A stretch of 32,253 nucleotides of DNA. Origin: Planctomycetota bacterium. Lineage in GTDB: Bacteria; Planctomycetota; Phycisphaerae; FEN-1346. The notes below the pieces were generated by a model. The model was not told where the DNA came from. It ran no database searches and was given only the letters and a program-made list of their open reading frames with translations. Below are positions 15,527 to 23,278 of this stretch, in pieces (position 1 is the stretch's first letter; each line of letters opens with the position of its first letter). Location of the stretch: contig JAPLMO010000281.1 in assembly GCA_026386995.1 (NCBI GenBank), forward strand, positions 1-32,253, in the 5' to 3' direction. The translations under genes were made by a program, and so were the position numbers.

Positions 15527-16089
15527 CCGAGTCTCTCCAACAAGTGCTCCCGCTGGGCGATCGCCTTCAGGCGCCGCCGGGCCCGGTACGCCCGCATCTT
15601 GACCATCGCCCGGGTCCAGCCCATGCGCTCGGCGATCTCATTCACGGAGCAATCATCAAAATACATGAGCGTCAGCACCAGCCGTTCCGGAGGCGCCAGG
15701 TGCGACAGCAGGGCGTGCGCCGCGGCCCCCGCCGCCGCCGGGTCCGTCTCGCCCGGCGCGGCAGGCGGGTCCAGGTCCCCCAGCGGCGCCTGGCGGGCCT
15801 CGCGCGACCGGCGCTTCCAGAACCGGTACCCCACGCGCGTGGCGATCCGCCTCAGCCAGTGCTCCAGCGGCGCGTCGCCGCGATACCCGTCAAGGCTGAA
15901 ATACACCTCGACGAAGACGTCCTGCACGAGTTCCTCGCGTGCGGCCATGTCCCGCGTAAACCGCCACGCCAGCGCCGCCACAGCCGGCTCGTACCGCCGG
16001 ATGAGCCGCGCGAAGGCCGCCTCGTCGCCGCCCAGCGAGGCCGCAATGTCTTGCCGATCCGTTTCGTCCACGGTGGATGCATTGTACAT
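15514..16089 (-). CDS. ECF-type RNA polymerase sigma factor
   Basis: A 191-residue sigma-70 family protein without region 3 or 1. Region 2 spans DEAAFARLIRRYEPAVAALAWRFTRD through ELVQDVFVEVYFSLDGYRGDAPLEHWLRRIATRVGYRFWKR and region 4 spans LAPPERLVLTLMYFDDCSVNEIAERMGWTRAMVKMRAYRARRRLK. These bind core polymerase and the -10 and -35 elements. The start is uncertain: ATG at 16089 is preferred by the family start, but another ATG lies seven codons upstream, and no Shine-Dalgarno is evident. It is first in a minus-strand operon with a small membrane protein, a Gly/Pro-rich membrane protein and galM. An envelope-signal regulon is likely by context. Confidence 0.88.
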   Translation of the reverse strand: MYNASTVDETDRQDIAASLGGDEAAFARLIRRYEPAVAALAWRFTRDMAAREELVQDVFVEVYFSLDGYRGDAPLEHWLRRIATRVGYRFWKRRSREARQAPLGDLDPPAAPGETDPAAAGAAAHALLSHLAPPERLVLTLMYFDDCSVNEIAERMGWTRAMVKMRAYRARRRLKAIAQREHLLERLGWTG

Positions 16090-16147
16090 CGCTAGCACGC
16101 CGGCAGCCAACGGGATTGCCTTTCCAACAGTATCGCGTCAGTCTGGG

Positions 16148-16277
16148 GGGTGGCATGGTCACGCTGTTGCGTGACCATGTTTTCGCCCGTCGGCAGGCGC
16201 ATGGTCACGCTGTTGCGTGACCATGTTTTCGCCCGTCGGCAGGCGCATGGTCACGCAACAGCGTGACCATGCCACCC
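16148..16277. repeat. Palindromic repeat family D array
   Basis: Two identical 46-base units (16154-16199 and 16200-16245) each contain the hairpin ATGGTCACGC / GCGTGACCAT with a TGTT loop, followed by a shared spacer with TTTTCGCC. A third hairpin of the same stem, inverted, runs to 16271. GGGTGGC at the left and its complement GCCACCC at the right close the array, making it symmetrical overall. It lies upstream of the sigma operon and downstream of the second Gly/Pro-rich gene. Confidence 0.8.
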
Positions 16278-16312
16278 TCGTAAGTGACGCACTACTTCCA
16301 ACATAATGGCGA

Positions 16313-16342
16313 TGCGCGGCGGGCCACAGGACCCGCCGCGCA
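16313..16342. repeat. Palindromic repeat family A, core copy
   Basis: TGCGCGGCGGG / CCCGCCGCGCA, an 11-bp stem with an eight-base loop. The outer flanks of the family are not recognisable here. It ends 22 bases before the stop of the Gly/Pro-rich gene and could affect its 3' end. Confidence 0.65.
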
Positions 16343-16364
16343 CACGCTCAGGTTGCATGAACCG

Positions 16365-17216
16365 TTACTGCTGCGCCCCGCCCTGCGGCGCCGGCGGCGG
16401 ACCTTGCGGCGGGCCCTGCGGCGGCATCGGCGGCGGACCGTGAGGACCAGGACCAGGAAGCACGTCTTTCAGGTCCTCCGGAGACAGGCCGGTGATCTCT
16501 GCCAGTTTCTTCACAAACGCCTCGTGGACGGGCTTGACGGCGTCGCGATGGGCCTCGCCGGCAGCCTGAAGCGATTCCATCTGCTCCTTCGTCAGCGGCT
16601 TGCCGAGGGCCTGTTCGAGCCGCTTCGCCAGCATCGCGCCCGGATGCGGCGGCATTTGGCCGCCCTGACCCGGACCACCCATGCCGGGGCCACCTTGGCC
16701 TTGCCCGCCTTGACCCGGACCTCCCTGACCCCGACCACCCTGACCCGGTCCGCGCATTCCTGGACCGCCTTGGCCCGGACCGCCTTGGCCCGGACCGCCC
16801 TGGCCCGGAGGCGGCGGCAGCAACTGCTGGACCTTATCAAGCGGCAATCCCGTAATCTCGGCAACCTTCTGGGCAAAGGCGTCGCGTGTCGCCTTGATGC
16901 CTTCGAACTGCGCCTTATCGGCCTCGCCGATCTGGGTCCGCTGCACTTCCGTCAGGGGCTTGCCCATCTTCTTCTCAAGCGCCGGCCCGAGCGGCGGTGG
17001 ACCTTGACGCTGCATCCCCTGCCCGCCCGGACCACCAGGCCCGCCCGGCTGTTGACCGCCCGGTCCAGGCCCGCCCATCCCCGGCCCGCCCATCCCTGGG
17101 CCGCCCGGACCTGGACCGCGACCCGGCCCGCCCGGCCCCGCAGCCGCAAGGGCCAATCCGACTGTCAACCCAACCGCCAGCATACTCACCATAGCCACCG
17201 CAATGAACCGTTTCAT
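16365..17216 (-). CDS. Exported Gly/Pro-rich protein with a duplicated helical module
   Basis: A 283-residue product with a signal peptide (MKRFIAVAMVSMLAVGLTVGLALAAA). Two related helical modules, GKPLTEVQRTQIGEADKAQF through FAQKVAEITGLPLDKVQQLL and GKPLTKEQMESLQAAGEAHR through FVKKLAEITGLSPEDLKDVL, are separated by pentapeptide-like GPGQG repeats, with more Gly/Pro/Gln at both ends. The modules have the LTxxQ flavour of Spy/CpxP proteins. ATG at 17216 is preceded by AAAGGAGA at a good distance. It resembles the Gly/Pro-rich membrane protein of the sigma operon about 1.1 kb away, so a common envelope role is likely; function unknown. The Gly/Pro linker is silk-like in composition but need not be a fibre. 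Confidence 0.75.
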   Translation of the reverse strand: MKRFIAVAMVSMLAVGLTVGLALAAAGPGGPGRGPGPGGPGMGGPGMGGPGPGGQQPGGPGGPGGQGMQRQGPPPLGPALEKKMGKPLTEVQRTQIGEADKAQFEGIKATRDAFAQKVAEITGLPLDKVQQLLPPPPGQGGPGQGGPGQGGPGMRGPGQGGRGQGGPGQGGQGQGGPGMGGPGQGGQMPPHPGAMLAKRLEQALGKPLTKEQMESLQAAGEAHRDAVKPVHEAFVKKLAEITGLSPEDLKDVLPGPGPHGPPPMPPQGPPQGPPPAPQGGAQQ

Positions 17217-17585
17217 GGGACTTCTCCTTTGTAAGTCGTGCCGTCCACCAACCAGATTCGTTTGTTCACTTGACTTGTGGCCGCCCGAAGCACCGCGGTA
17301 ACAGCAAAAACGGAGGGGGTCGGCGTTTGCAGGGTCTGGCCACTGGCACCTCTTCTCCTTCGCCATTCAGCATTCGATACTCCCCGTGCCGTTGCCTTTG
17401 TTTGCCGATGGCCGAGGCGCTGAAACTTCCGGTATGGTGGGCGGCAGAGCGGGTTCAAGATACGGGTCGGCATGGGGATAAGATTCGGCTTGTGTCCGGG
17501 CGTTCCCTTGGCGTATGAATAGCCACGAGTCCGGCACGAGATGCGGCAGCGCATCGGGGGCCTTTGACGCAAAGGAGATCGCGGA
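17217..17585. other. Divergent intergenic region, no gene seen
   Basis: 369 bases between the Gly/Pro-rich gene (-) and the oxidoreductase gene (+). It holds the ribosome sites of both genes (AAAGGAGA for the minus gene, AAAGGAGAT at 17572 for the plus gene). I see no convincing -35/-10 pair and no family A, B or D repeat. Confidence 0.6.
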
Positions 17586-19058
17586 ATGGGCGTTACTCGC
17601 AGGCAGTTTCTGGGCGGGGCGGCCGCGGTGGCGGCGGGGACGTTTATCGTGGGCTCGTCCACCCGTCGCGTGCTCGGGGCCAACAACGAAATCCGCGTGG
17701 CCATCGTCGGCCTGGGCGGCCAGGGCGGCAGCCACCTGGGCACCTACCTGGGCAAGGAAATGAAGGGCCTGAACGTGCGATTGGCGGCCGTGTGCGACGC
17801 GGACCAGAAGCACCTCGATGCGGCCGTGAACGAGGCCAACAAGGCGGGCGTGAAGGTGACGGGCGTCCGGGACCTGCGCAAGGTGCTGGAGATGAAGGAC
17901 GTGGATGCCCTCGTCACGGCGACGCCGAACCACTGGCACTCGCTGCTGTCGATCTGGGCGGTCCAGAACGGCAAGGACATCTATGTAGAGAAGCCGATGT
18001 CCCACGACATCTTCGAGGGCCGCAAGGTCGTCGAGGCCGCCGCCAAGACCGGCAAAATCGTCTACGTCGGCACGCAGAGCCGGTCCGACCAATCGCTGGC
18101 GGAGGCCATCAAGTGGCTCCATGCGGGGAACCTGGGCAAGATCCTCCGCGTGCGCGGTTTCTGCTACAAGCCGCGCGCCACCATCGGCAAGACTATCGGC
18201 GAACAGCCCGTGCCCCCGGGCCTGGATTACGACCTCTGGTGCGGGCCGGCCCCGAAAGACCCGCTACGCCGCAAGAAACTGCACTACGACTGGCACTGGT
18301 TCTGGGCCACCGGGAACGCCGACATCGGCAACCAGGGCATCCATCAGGTGGATATCAGCCGCTGGGCTGCCAAAGCCACCCAGGTCAAGCGCGCGATGGG
18401 CTTTGGCGGAAGGTTCGGCTACGATGACGACGCCGAGACGCCCAACACCGAAACGGTGTTCATCGAGACCGACACCGTGCCGATCATCTTCGAGGTGCGC
18501 GGCCTTCCTGCCCGCAAGCCTTCCGCGGGCGAGAAGAGCCCGCCGATGGACGCCTACAAGGGCGTCCGCATAGGCGTGGTCGTCGAGTGCGAGGGCGGTT
18601 ACTTCGACGGCGCCTGGGTCTACGACGCCAAGGGCGAGAAGATGAAGCAGTTCAAGGTGGACCGCGGCGGCAACCACCGCACCAACTTCATCAAGTGCCT
18701 ACGCAGCCGCGACCCGAAGGACAACATGGCCCCGCCGCTGGACGGCCACCTCTCAGCCGCCTGCTTCCACGCGGGCAACATTTCGTACCGGGTCGGCAAG
18801 GAGATGAAGCAGGCGGAACTCCAGGAAATGTTCAAGACCGACAAGGTCGCTCAGGAATGTTGCGAGCGGTTCCAGAAGCACGTGAACGCTCACGAGGCCG
18901 GCGCCGACAAGTGGCAGCCCACCGTCGGCCCGTGGCTGACGTTCGATCCCGAGGCCGAGAAGTTCACCGGCGCCTTTGCCGAACAGGCCAACAAGTACCT
19001 CAAGGGTCCGCGCGACGGCAAGTACCGCGAACCGTTCGTCGTGCCGGATAAAGTTTAG
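17586..19058 (+). CDS. Tat-exported Gfo/Idh/MocA family oxidoreductase
   Basis: A 490-residue NAD(P)-dependent sugar-type oxidoreductase. It begins with a twin-arginine signal (TRRQFLGG, residues 4-11, followed by an Ala-rich stretch), so it is probably exported folded with its cofactor. The nucleotide motif GLGGQG lies at 42-47, the family motif EKPMSH at 135-140, and the catalytic-region segment GNQGIHQVDISRW with His253. The start ATG has AAAGGAGAT closely upstream. Its substrate is unknown; planctomycetes have many such exported members, often linked to breakdown of complex or sulfated sugars. The TAG stop falls within a family B repeat. Confidence 0.92.
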   Translation: MGVTRRQFLGGAAAVAAGTFIVGSSTRRVLGANNEIRVAIVGLGGQGGSHLGTYLGKEMKGLNVRLAAVCDADQKHLDAAVNEANKAGVKVTGVRDLRKVLEMKDVDALVTATPNHWHSLLSIWAVQNGKDIYVEKPMSHDIFEGRKVVEAAAKTGKIVYVGTQSRSDQSLAEAIKWLHAGNLGKILRVRGFCYKPRATIGKTIGEQPVPPGLDYDLWCGPAPKDPLRRKKLHYDWHWFWATGNADIGNQGIHQVDISRWAAKATQVKRAMGFGGRFGYDDDAETPNTETVFIETDTVPIIFEVRGLPARKPSAGEKSPPMDAYKGVRIGVVVECEGGYFDGAWVYDAKGEKMKQFKVDRGGNHRTNFIKCLRSRDPKDNMAPPLDGHLSAACFHAGNISYRVGKEMKQAELQEMFKTDKVAQECCERFQKHVNAHEAGADKWQPTVGPWLTFDPEAEKFTGAFAEQANKYLKGPRDGKYREPFVVPDKV

Positions 19059-19189
19059 CCGCCCATCTTGATGGGCGCGTGTTCGAAGGCACATACTTGA
19101 AAACACGCAATGCGCGGCGGGTCTCCTGACCCGCCGCGCAAAGTCGCGTTGTAGTATTAGCCGCCCATCTTGATGGGCGCGTGTTCGAA
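19055..19189. repeat. Repeat family B pair flanking a family A palindrome
   Basis: A 33-base sequence beginning TTAGCCGCCCATCTTGATGG occurs identically at 19055-19087 and 19157-19189 in the same direction, 102 bases apart. Between them lies a family A core (19111-19140, stem TGCGCGGCGGGTC / GACCCGCCGCGCA with loop TCCT). The first B copy contains the stop codon of the oxidoreductase gene (TAG, 19056-19058). A looser copy lies upstream of queC. Confidence 0.85.
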
Positions 19190-19237
19190 TGCCGAAATTT
19201 CCGCACCAGGCTCGCTAATCCGCATAAAGTTTTCCCC

Positions 19238-19266
19238 TTGGCGGGCCGATACTTCTAGGGTAGGAT
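19238..19266 (+). promoter_or_regulatory. Promoter of the second structured RNA
   Basis: TTGGCG (19238-19243), a 17-base spacer, TAGGAT (19261-19266). The expected start, about 19273, is the first base of the RNA closing helix. Confidence 0.5.
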
Positions 19267-19272
19267 TAAGTG

Positions 19273-19472
19273 GAAGGAATCGGCCATCTGCCGTGACCGT
19301 GTTTAGGATTCACAATTGGAACAACCGATGAAACCTGCTTGGGGAAACTTTTCGGGCGACGGAAGGCACGCTCGCTTCGGCGAGACACCCGAGGCCGTCC
19401 AGAGTTCCCAAAATTAATGGCGGGTTGATTCCAAGGTTTCCTTACGGCACAGTGGTGGAGGCCGATACCTTT
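19273..19472 (+). ncRNA. Structured RNA of about 200 nt, unidentified
   Basis: Nested helices can be traced along the whole length. P1: 19273-19285 with 19460-19472 (one mismatch, one G-U). P2: TGCCGT (19289-19294) with ACGGCA (19444-19449). P3: 19316-19326 (TTGGAACAACC) with 19423-19434, 11 bp with a single bulged A. P4: 19342-19349 with 19403-19409. P5: GACGG (19358-19362) with CCGTC (19395-19399). A CTCGC-TTCG-GCGAG hairpin (19371-19384) lies inside P5. A promoter precedes and a strong terminator follows immediately. There is no plausible reading frame. It does not match the parts of tmRNA, SRP RNA or RNase P RNA that I know. A 6S-type RNA, or a leader RNA for the calpain-type gene downstream, are the alternatives. 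Confidence 0.55.
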
Positions 19473-19504
19473 AAGAAGCCCGGGCCTCAGGGTCCGGGCT
19501 TCTT
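19473..19504 (+). terminator. Rho-independent terminator after the second structured RNA
   Basis: A 14-bp stem (AAGAAGCCCGGGCC / GGTCCGGGCTTCTT, one G-U) with loop TCAG, ending in TTCTTTG. It begins one base after the closing helix of the RNA. Confidence 0.82.
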
Positions 19505-19850
19505 TGTCGATCAGAGACCCCGCCGCTACCCCCGGCGTTCAGTCGGGCGACAACACCCGCCAGTATGAGCCTCGCCGCATTCCCCCTCTGTGCAGAAAAC
19601 CCTCTGTTTTCCCCTGACCGCGCGCAACAATCCCTTTTTGGCAGCTGCTAGAGGCCGTTTTTGCAGCCCCGTGGTACCGTTGTAAGTCCTTATTGCACAA
19701 AAGGTTACAAAGCCTACCGCATCACTGCCCTTTCGCACATCAACTTTGTGCGCGCCCGATTTGACCAAAGCACCCCTGTATGTAAAGTTAAGCAGAATGG
19801 GTAACTTGGGCAGGCCTCAGCGCCTGCCCCGCCTTTGGAGTTCAAGCGTT
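19505..19850. other. Leader region of the LEPR-XLL/calpain gene, no gene seen
   Basis: 346 bases. The only clear element is a hairpin GGGCAGGC / GCCTGCCC (19808-19815 / 19822-19829) about 20 bases before the start codon, with GGAG just after it serving as ribosome site. The hairpin could influence translation. A minus-strand open frame over 19526-19768 lacks recognisable features and I do not call it. Confidence 0.5.
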
Positions 19851-22800
19851 ATGTTTACGAAACATCAGCACGCGGTAGTTGAGAACCTTGAGCCGCGGCT
19901 CTTCTTGAGCGGCGAGCCTCTGGCTGCCCCGGCCCTCGCGGACCAGGTCATTTCCCACAACCAGGGCCAGTTGTTCGTGGATCTGCCCGCGACAGACGCC
20001 CAAGGCGACATCCTGAGTTACTCGGCCTCCGTCCGGGGGCCCGCCACCGAGGCATACGCCTTGAAGCAGCGGCTCGGCCTGACTACCTACGCCTCTCAGT
20101 ACGACAATTGGTCCGGGCGCGGCGACAAGTGGTTTCAGGACACACGCGGCGGCTGGCACTACCTGCTCGGCGACGGCCGTATGTACCAGTCGGGCAGCGG
20201 AACGCTGGAAGGCCAGTTGGACACGGCCTACCATGCGGACCCCCGCTCCCTGCTGGCGGTGCAGGACGCAGGCCAGCCGCCCGCCGTCGGGCTGGACGTG
20301 TCGGGCAACAGCCTGACGGTCGCGCCGCCGGCCGACTTCGTCGGCAAGTTCCTCGTGGACGTGACCGCCTCGGACGGCGCCGCCCGGGCGACCAGCAGTT
20401 TCTCCGTCACGGTCACCAACCACGCGCCGGTCCTTGACGTGGCCGACGTGACGATGTCGCACACGCAGGACACGCTGGCACTCACGCTGCCCTCCACCGA
20501 CGCCGACGGCGACACCGTCACCTATACGGCTTCCGTCGCGCCGTGGGGCGAGGAGGCCTACGCCCTGAAGCAGCGCCTTGGCATCGCCAGTTACGCCTCC
20601 CGCTTCGACAACTGGGGCGGGCGCGGCGAGAAGTGGCTCACCGGGCAGTCGGGCGCGTGGTTCACCCTTCTCGCCGACGGGCGGCTGTATCGGTACGGTG
20701 GCGGGCTGGAAGGCCAACTCGACGCGGGGTTCTATGCCAATCCGCAACTCCTTGTCGACGCCCAACCCGCCGTGGCGCCCGACGTGACCGTCACGGTCCT
20801 GGGCAACCAGTTGGTCATCGACCCGGCCGCCGGCTACGCCGGAAAGTTCCAGGTCCGCCTGACCGCCTCGGACGGGCTGGCCGATACCCGTGCTGCGTTC
20901 TCCGTGGACGTGACAAACGCGGCGCCGGTCCTGGCCCTCGCCGACCAGACGATGCCGCACTCGCAGGACACGCTGACCCTCGCGCTGCCGGCGACCGACG
21001 CCGACGGCGACATCATCACTTACACCGCCGCCGTCAGGTCCGGCGACGCGACCGCATGGAACCTGAAGCAGCAGTTGGGCCTGACCTCCTACGCATCGCG
21101 GTTCGACAACTGGAGCGGCCGCGGCGAGAAGTGGATCATCGATACCCGCGGCGGGTGGCACTACCTGACGAGCAACGGCAACCTTTACAATTATGCCGGC
21201 GGCAGGATCGAGGGCGCCGTGGACGCAGGCTACTACACCAATCCGCAAAGCCTCATCGACGTCCAGGCCCCACAGCCGGTCGACATTCCGCTGACGCTCT
21301 CGGGCAACCAGTTGACGATCGATCCGCCGGCCTCCTACGCGGGCCGGTTCACGGTCGACGTCACCGCCAGCGACGGCATCCTTCAGACGACCGACAGTTT
21401 CGCCGTGGCCGTGACCAACGCGGCCCCCGTCCTCGCCCTGACCGACCAGGCAATGCCCGTTACGCAGGACAAGTTGACCCTCACGCTGCCGGCCACTGAT
21501 GCCGACAACGACACCGTTACGTACACCGCCTCCGTGGCGATGCCGGCCACCCAGGCGTACGAACTGAAGACGCGGCTGGGCCTGACCACGTACGTCTCGC
21601 AGTGGAACAACAGTTCCGGCCGCGGCGAAAAGTGGCTCGGCGACAGCACCAACCACTGGTATTACATGCTCGCCGACGGCAAGGTCTATCGCTACAGCGG
21701 CGGCACGCTGGAAGGCCAGGTCGACACGGCGTATTACGCCAACCCGCAGCAACTGATCACCGTCCAGCCGACCGTCGAGGCCAACATCGCCGTCAGCGTC
21801 CTGGGGAACCAGGTGGTCCTCGACCCGGCCAACGGCTTCTACGGCCAGTTCCAGGTCACGGTGACCGCGTCGGACGGCGTGGCGGCCCCCGTTACCGGCA
21901 AGTTTACCGTCACCGTTCTGCCGCTGAACGACCCGGCGACGTACACGGCGGGCGCCCAGACTGTCACGCGCACCGTGCCGGTGGCCTCGGGCCTGGAGTT
22001 CGTCGTGCTCGGGACCGACCAGGCCGACACGCTGATCGTCTCGCAGACGGCCGATAAGGTCACGCTGACCACGAAGACCGGCAGCACCGACTACGCCGGC
22101 CGCTTCACGGCCGTCACGTTCTACGGGTTCGGCGGCGACGACACGATCCGGACGACCCATTCCGTGACCGCGACGGTCACGATCCGCGGCGGCGCGGGCA
22201 ACGATTCCATTTTCACGGCCGGCACGGGCACGGCAACGGTGTATGGCGATGCGGGCGATGATCTCATCGTGACCGTGGGCGGCGGCGCGGCCGTCGTGTA
22301 CGGCGGCGATGGCCTCGATAGTTTCTGGGTCGACAGCGCCGATCGCGTCGCCGACACCGTGGCCGCCGAGACGGCCGCCGCCAGCGTCCACAGCATCACC
22401 CGGTTCTATCAGCCGACCGGCGACCCGGCCAAGGCCGTCTCGCTGGAGATCGACGGCCAGGACATCGTGGACCCGAAGGCGGACTATGCGTATCGCTCGT
22501 TCGCCTCCAGCCCGCTCTTCGTGGACGGGCCCGAGTACAACGACATCCGCCAGGGCGCCGTGGGCGACTGCTACTTCATGGCTGCCTTGGCGTCGCTGGC
22601 CCAGACGGATCCGATGACCCTGCAGCAGATGGTCGCGCCGATGGGCGACGGCACTTACGCCGTCCGCTTCTACGGCGCCAACGGCATGGCGAACTACGTC
22701 CGCGTGGACGCGTCACTCCCGGCTTACGGCTCGACGCCGGCGTACGGGCGGCTCTCGCCGGAAGGCGAAATCTGGGTCGCCATGGCCGAAAAGGCCTACG

Positions 22801-23183
22801 CCCAGTTCCGCTCCGGGTCGAACTCCTATGCGTCCCTCAACGCCGGCTGGATGGAGCCGGTGTACAAGGCCGTGACCAATGCCGCAACCGGAACCGTTTA
22901 CACGACCATTGCGTCCCTCGCCAATTACATCGGCAACCAGTTGAATGCCGGCCACGCGCTGACAGCGGCCAGCGTCTCCAACCCGGTGGGCCCTGCGGTC
23001 GGCGGCCACGCCTACATGATCAAGGCGGTCGACACGAGCGGCGGACAGTCGTACGTGACGGTTTACAACCCGTGGGGATTCGACGGCGCCTCATGGGACT
23101 CCAACTCCGGCGACGGACTCCTGAGGATGACGCTCGCGACGTTCCAGCAGAACTTCTTCGCCGTGTCCTACTGCATGGCGTAA
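19851..23183 (+). CDS. LEPR-XLL surface protein with repeats, RTX-like segment and calpain-type protease domain
   Basis: A 1110-residue product. The N-terminus has the planctomycete LEPR-XLL motif (VVENLEPRLFLSG, residues 9-21). Four repeats of about 165 residues follow, each a cadherin/Ig-like sandwich (for example DQTMPHSQDTLTLALPATDA ... FSVDVTNAAPVL) carrying an inserted block of the type AYALKQRLGLTTYAS...DNWSGRGEKW...GQLDAGYYANP. A glycine/aspartate-rich RTX-like calcium stretch (GGAGNDSIFTAG, YGDAGDDLIV, YGGDGLDSF) lies near residues 760-830. The C-terminus is a calpain-type cysteine protease with a complete triad: Cys907 in QGAVGDCYF, His1053 in GGHAYMI, Asn1073 in VYNPWGF. ATG at 19851 was chosen for the motif and GGAG; the frame is open further upstream. 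Predicted extracellular or surface-bound, calcium-dependent. Confidence 0.88.
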   Translation: MFTKHQHAVVENLEPRLFLSGEPLAAPALADQVISHNQGQLFVDLPATDAQGDILSYSASVRGPATEAYALKQRLGLTTYASQYDNWSGRGDKWFQDTRGGWHYLLGDGRMYQSGSGTLEGQLDTAYHADPRSLLAVQDAGQPPAVGLDVSGNSLTVAPPADFVGKFLVDVTASDGAARATSSFSVTVTNHAPVLDVADVTMSHTQDTLALTLPSTDADGDTVTYTASVAPWGEEAYALKQRLGIASYASRFDNWGGRGEKWLTGQSGAWFTLLADGRLYRYGGGLEGQLDAGFYANPQLLVDAQPAVAPDVTVTVLGNQLVIDPAAGYAGKFQVRLTASDGLADTRAAFSVDVTNAAPVLALADQTMPHSQDTLTLALPATDADGDIITYTAAVRSGDATAWNLKQQLGLTSYASRFDNWSGRGEKWIIDTRGGWHYLTSNGNLYNYAGGRIEGAVDAGYYTNPQSLIDVQAPQPVDIPLTLSGNQLTIDPPASYAGRFTVDVTASDGILQTTDSFAVAVTNAAPVLALTDQAMPVTQDKLTLTLPATDADNDTVTYTASVAMPATQAYELKTRLGLTTYVSQWNNSSGRGEKWLGDSTNHWYYMLADGKVYRYSGGTLEGQVDTAYYANPQQLITVQPTVEANIAVSVLGNQVVLDPANGFYGQFQVTVTASDGVAAPVTGKFTVTVLPLNDPATYTAGAQTVTRTVPVASGLEFVVLGTDQADTLIVSQTADKVTLTTKTGSTDYAGRFTAVTFYGFGGDDTIRTTHSVTATVTIRGGAGNDSIFTAGTGTATVYGDAGDDLIVTVGGGAAVVYGGDGLDSFWVDSADRVADTVAAETAAASVHSITRFYQPTGDPAKAVSLEIDGQDIVDPKADYAYRSFASSPLFVDGPEYNDIRQGAVGDCYFMAALASLAQTDPMTLQQMVAPMGDGTYAVRFYGANGMANYVRVDASLPAYGSTPAYGRLSPEGEIWVAMAEKAYAQFRSGSNSYASLNAGWMEPVYKAVTNAATGTVYTTIASLANYIGNQLNAGHALTAASVSNPVGPAVGGHAYMIKAVDTSGGQSYVTVYNPWGFDGASWDSNSGDGLLRMTLATFQQNFFAVSYCMA

Positions 23184-23278
23184 GAATGACGACAGGCAGG
23201 TTGTAGCGGCTTATCTCCACGCGGCGGGCGATGCGCGGCCGGGCGGCCGACGCACCGCCCGTCTGTATTTGGCGCTTT

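Noticed and set aside
16148..16277. CRISPR array
   Set aside because: Only two direct units with no unique spacers; the third is inverted, and no cas gene is near. It is a palindromic repeat array.
14437..17234. Long plus-strand Pro/Arg/Thr-rich frames at 14437-15456 and 16284-17234
   Set aside because: They are the complements of Gly/Pro-rich coding sequence on the minus strand; the minus frames have signal or membrane segments and ribosome sites.
19690..19745. Possible cyclic-di-GMP (GEMM-type) riboswitch suggested by ACAAAGCCTACCG
   Set aside because: The required first half (GCAAACC with its tetraloop helix) is missing upstream and the expected three-way pairing cannot be drawn.
19526..19768. 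An 80-codon minus-strand frame before the calpain-type gene
   Set aside because: No ribosome site, no family resemblance, and it overlaps the probable leader of the downstream gene; kept only as a remote possibility.
19842..22391. An 849-codon minus-strand frame opposite the LEPR-XLL/calpain gene
   Set aside because: It is antisense to a protein with clear domains and full catalytic triad; the translation is low-complexity with no recognisable domain.
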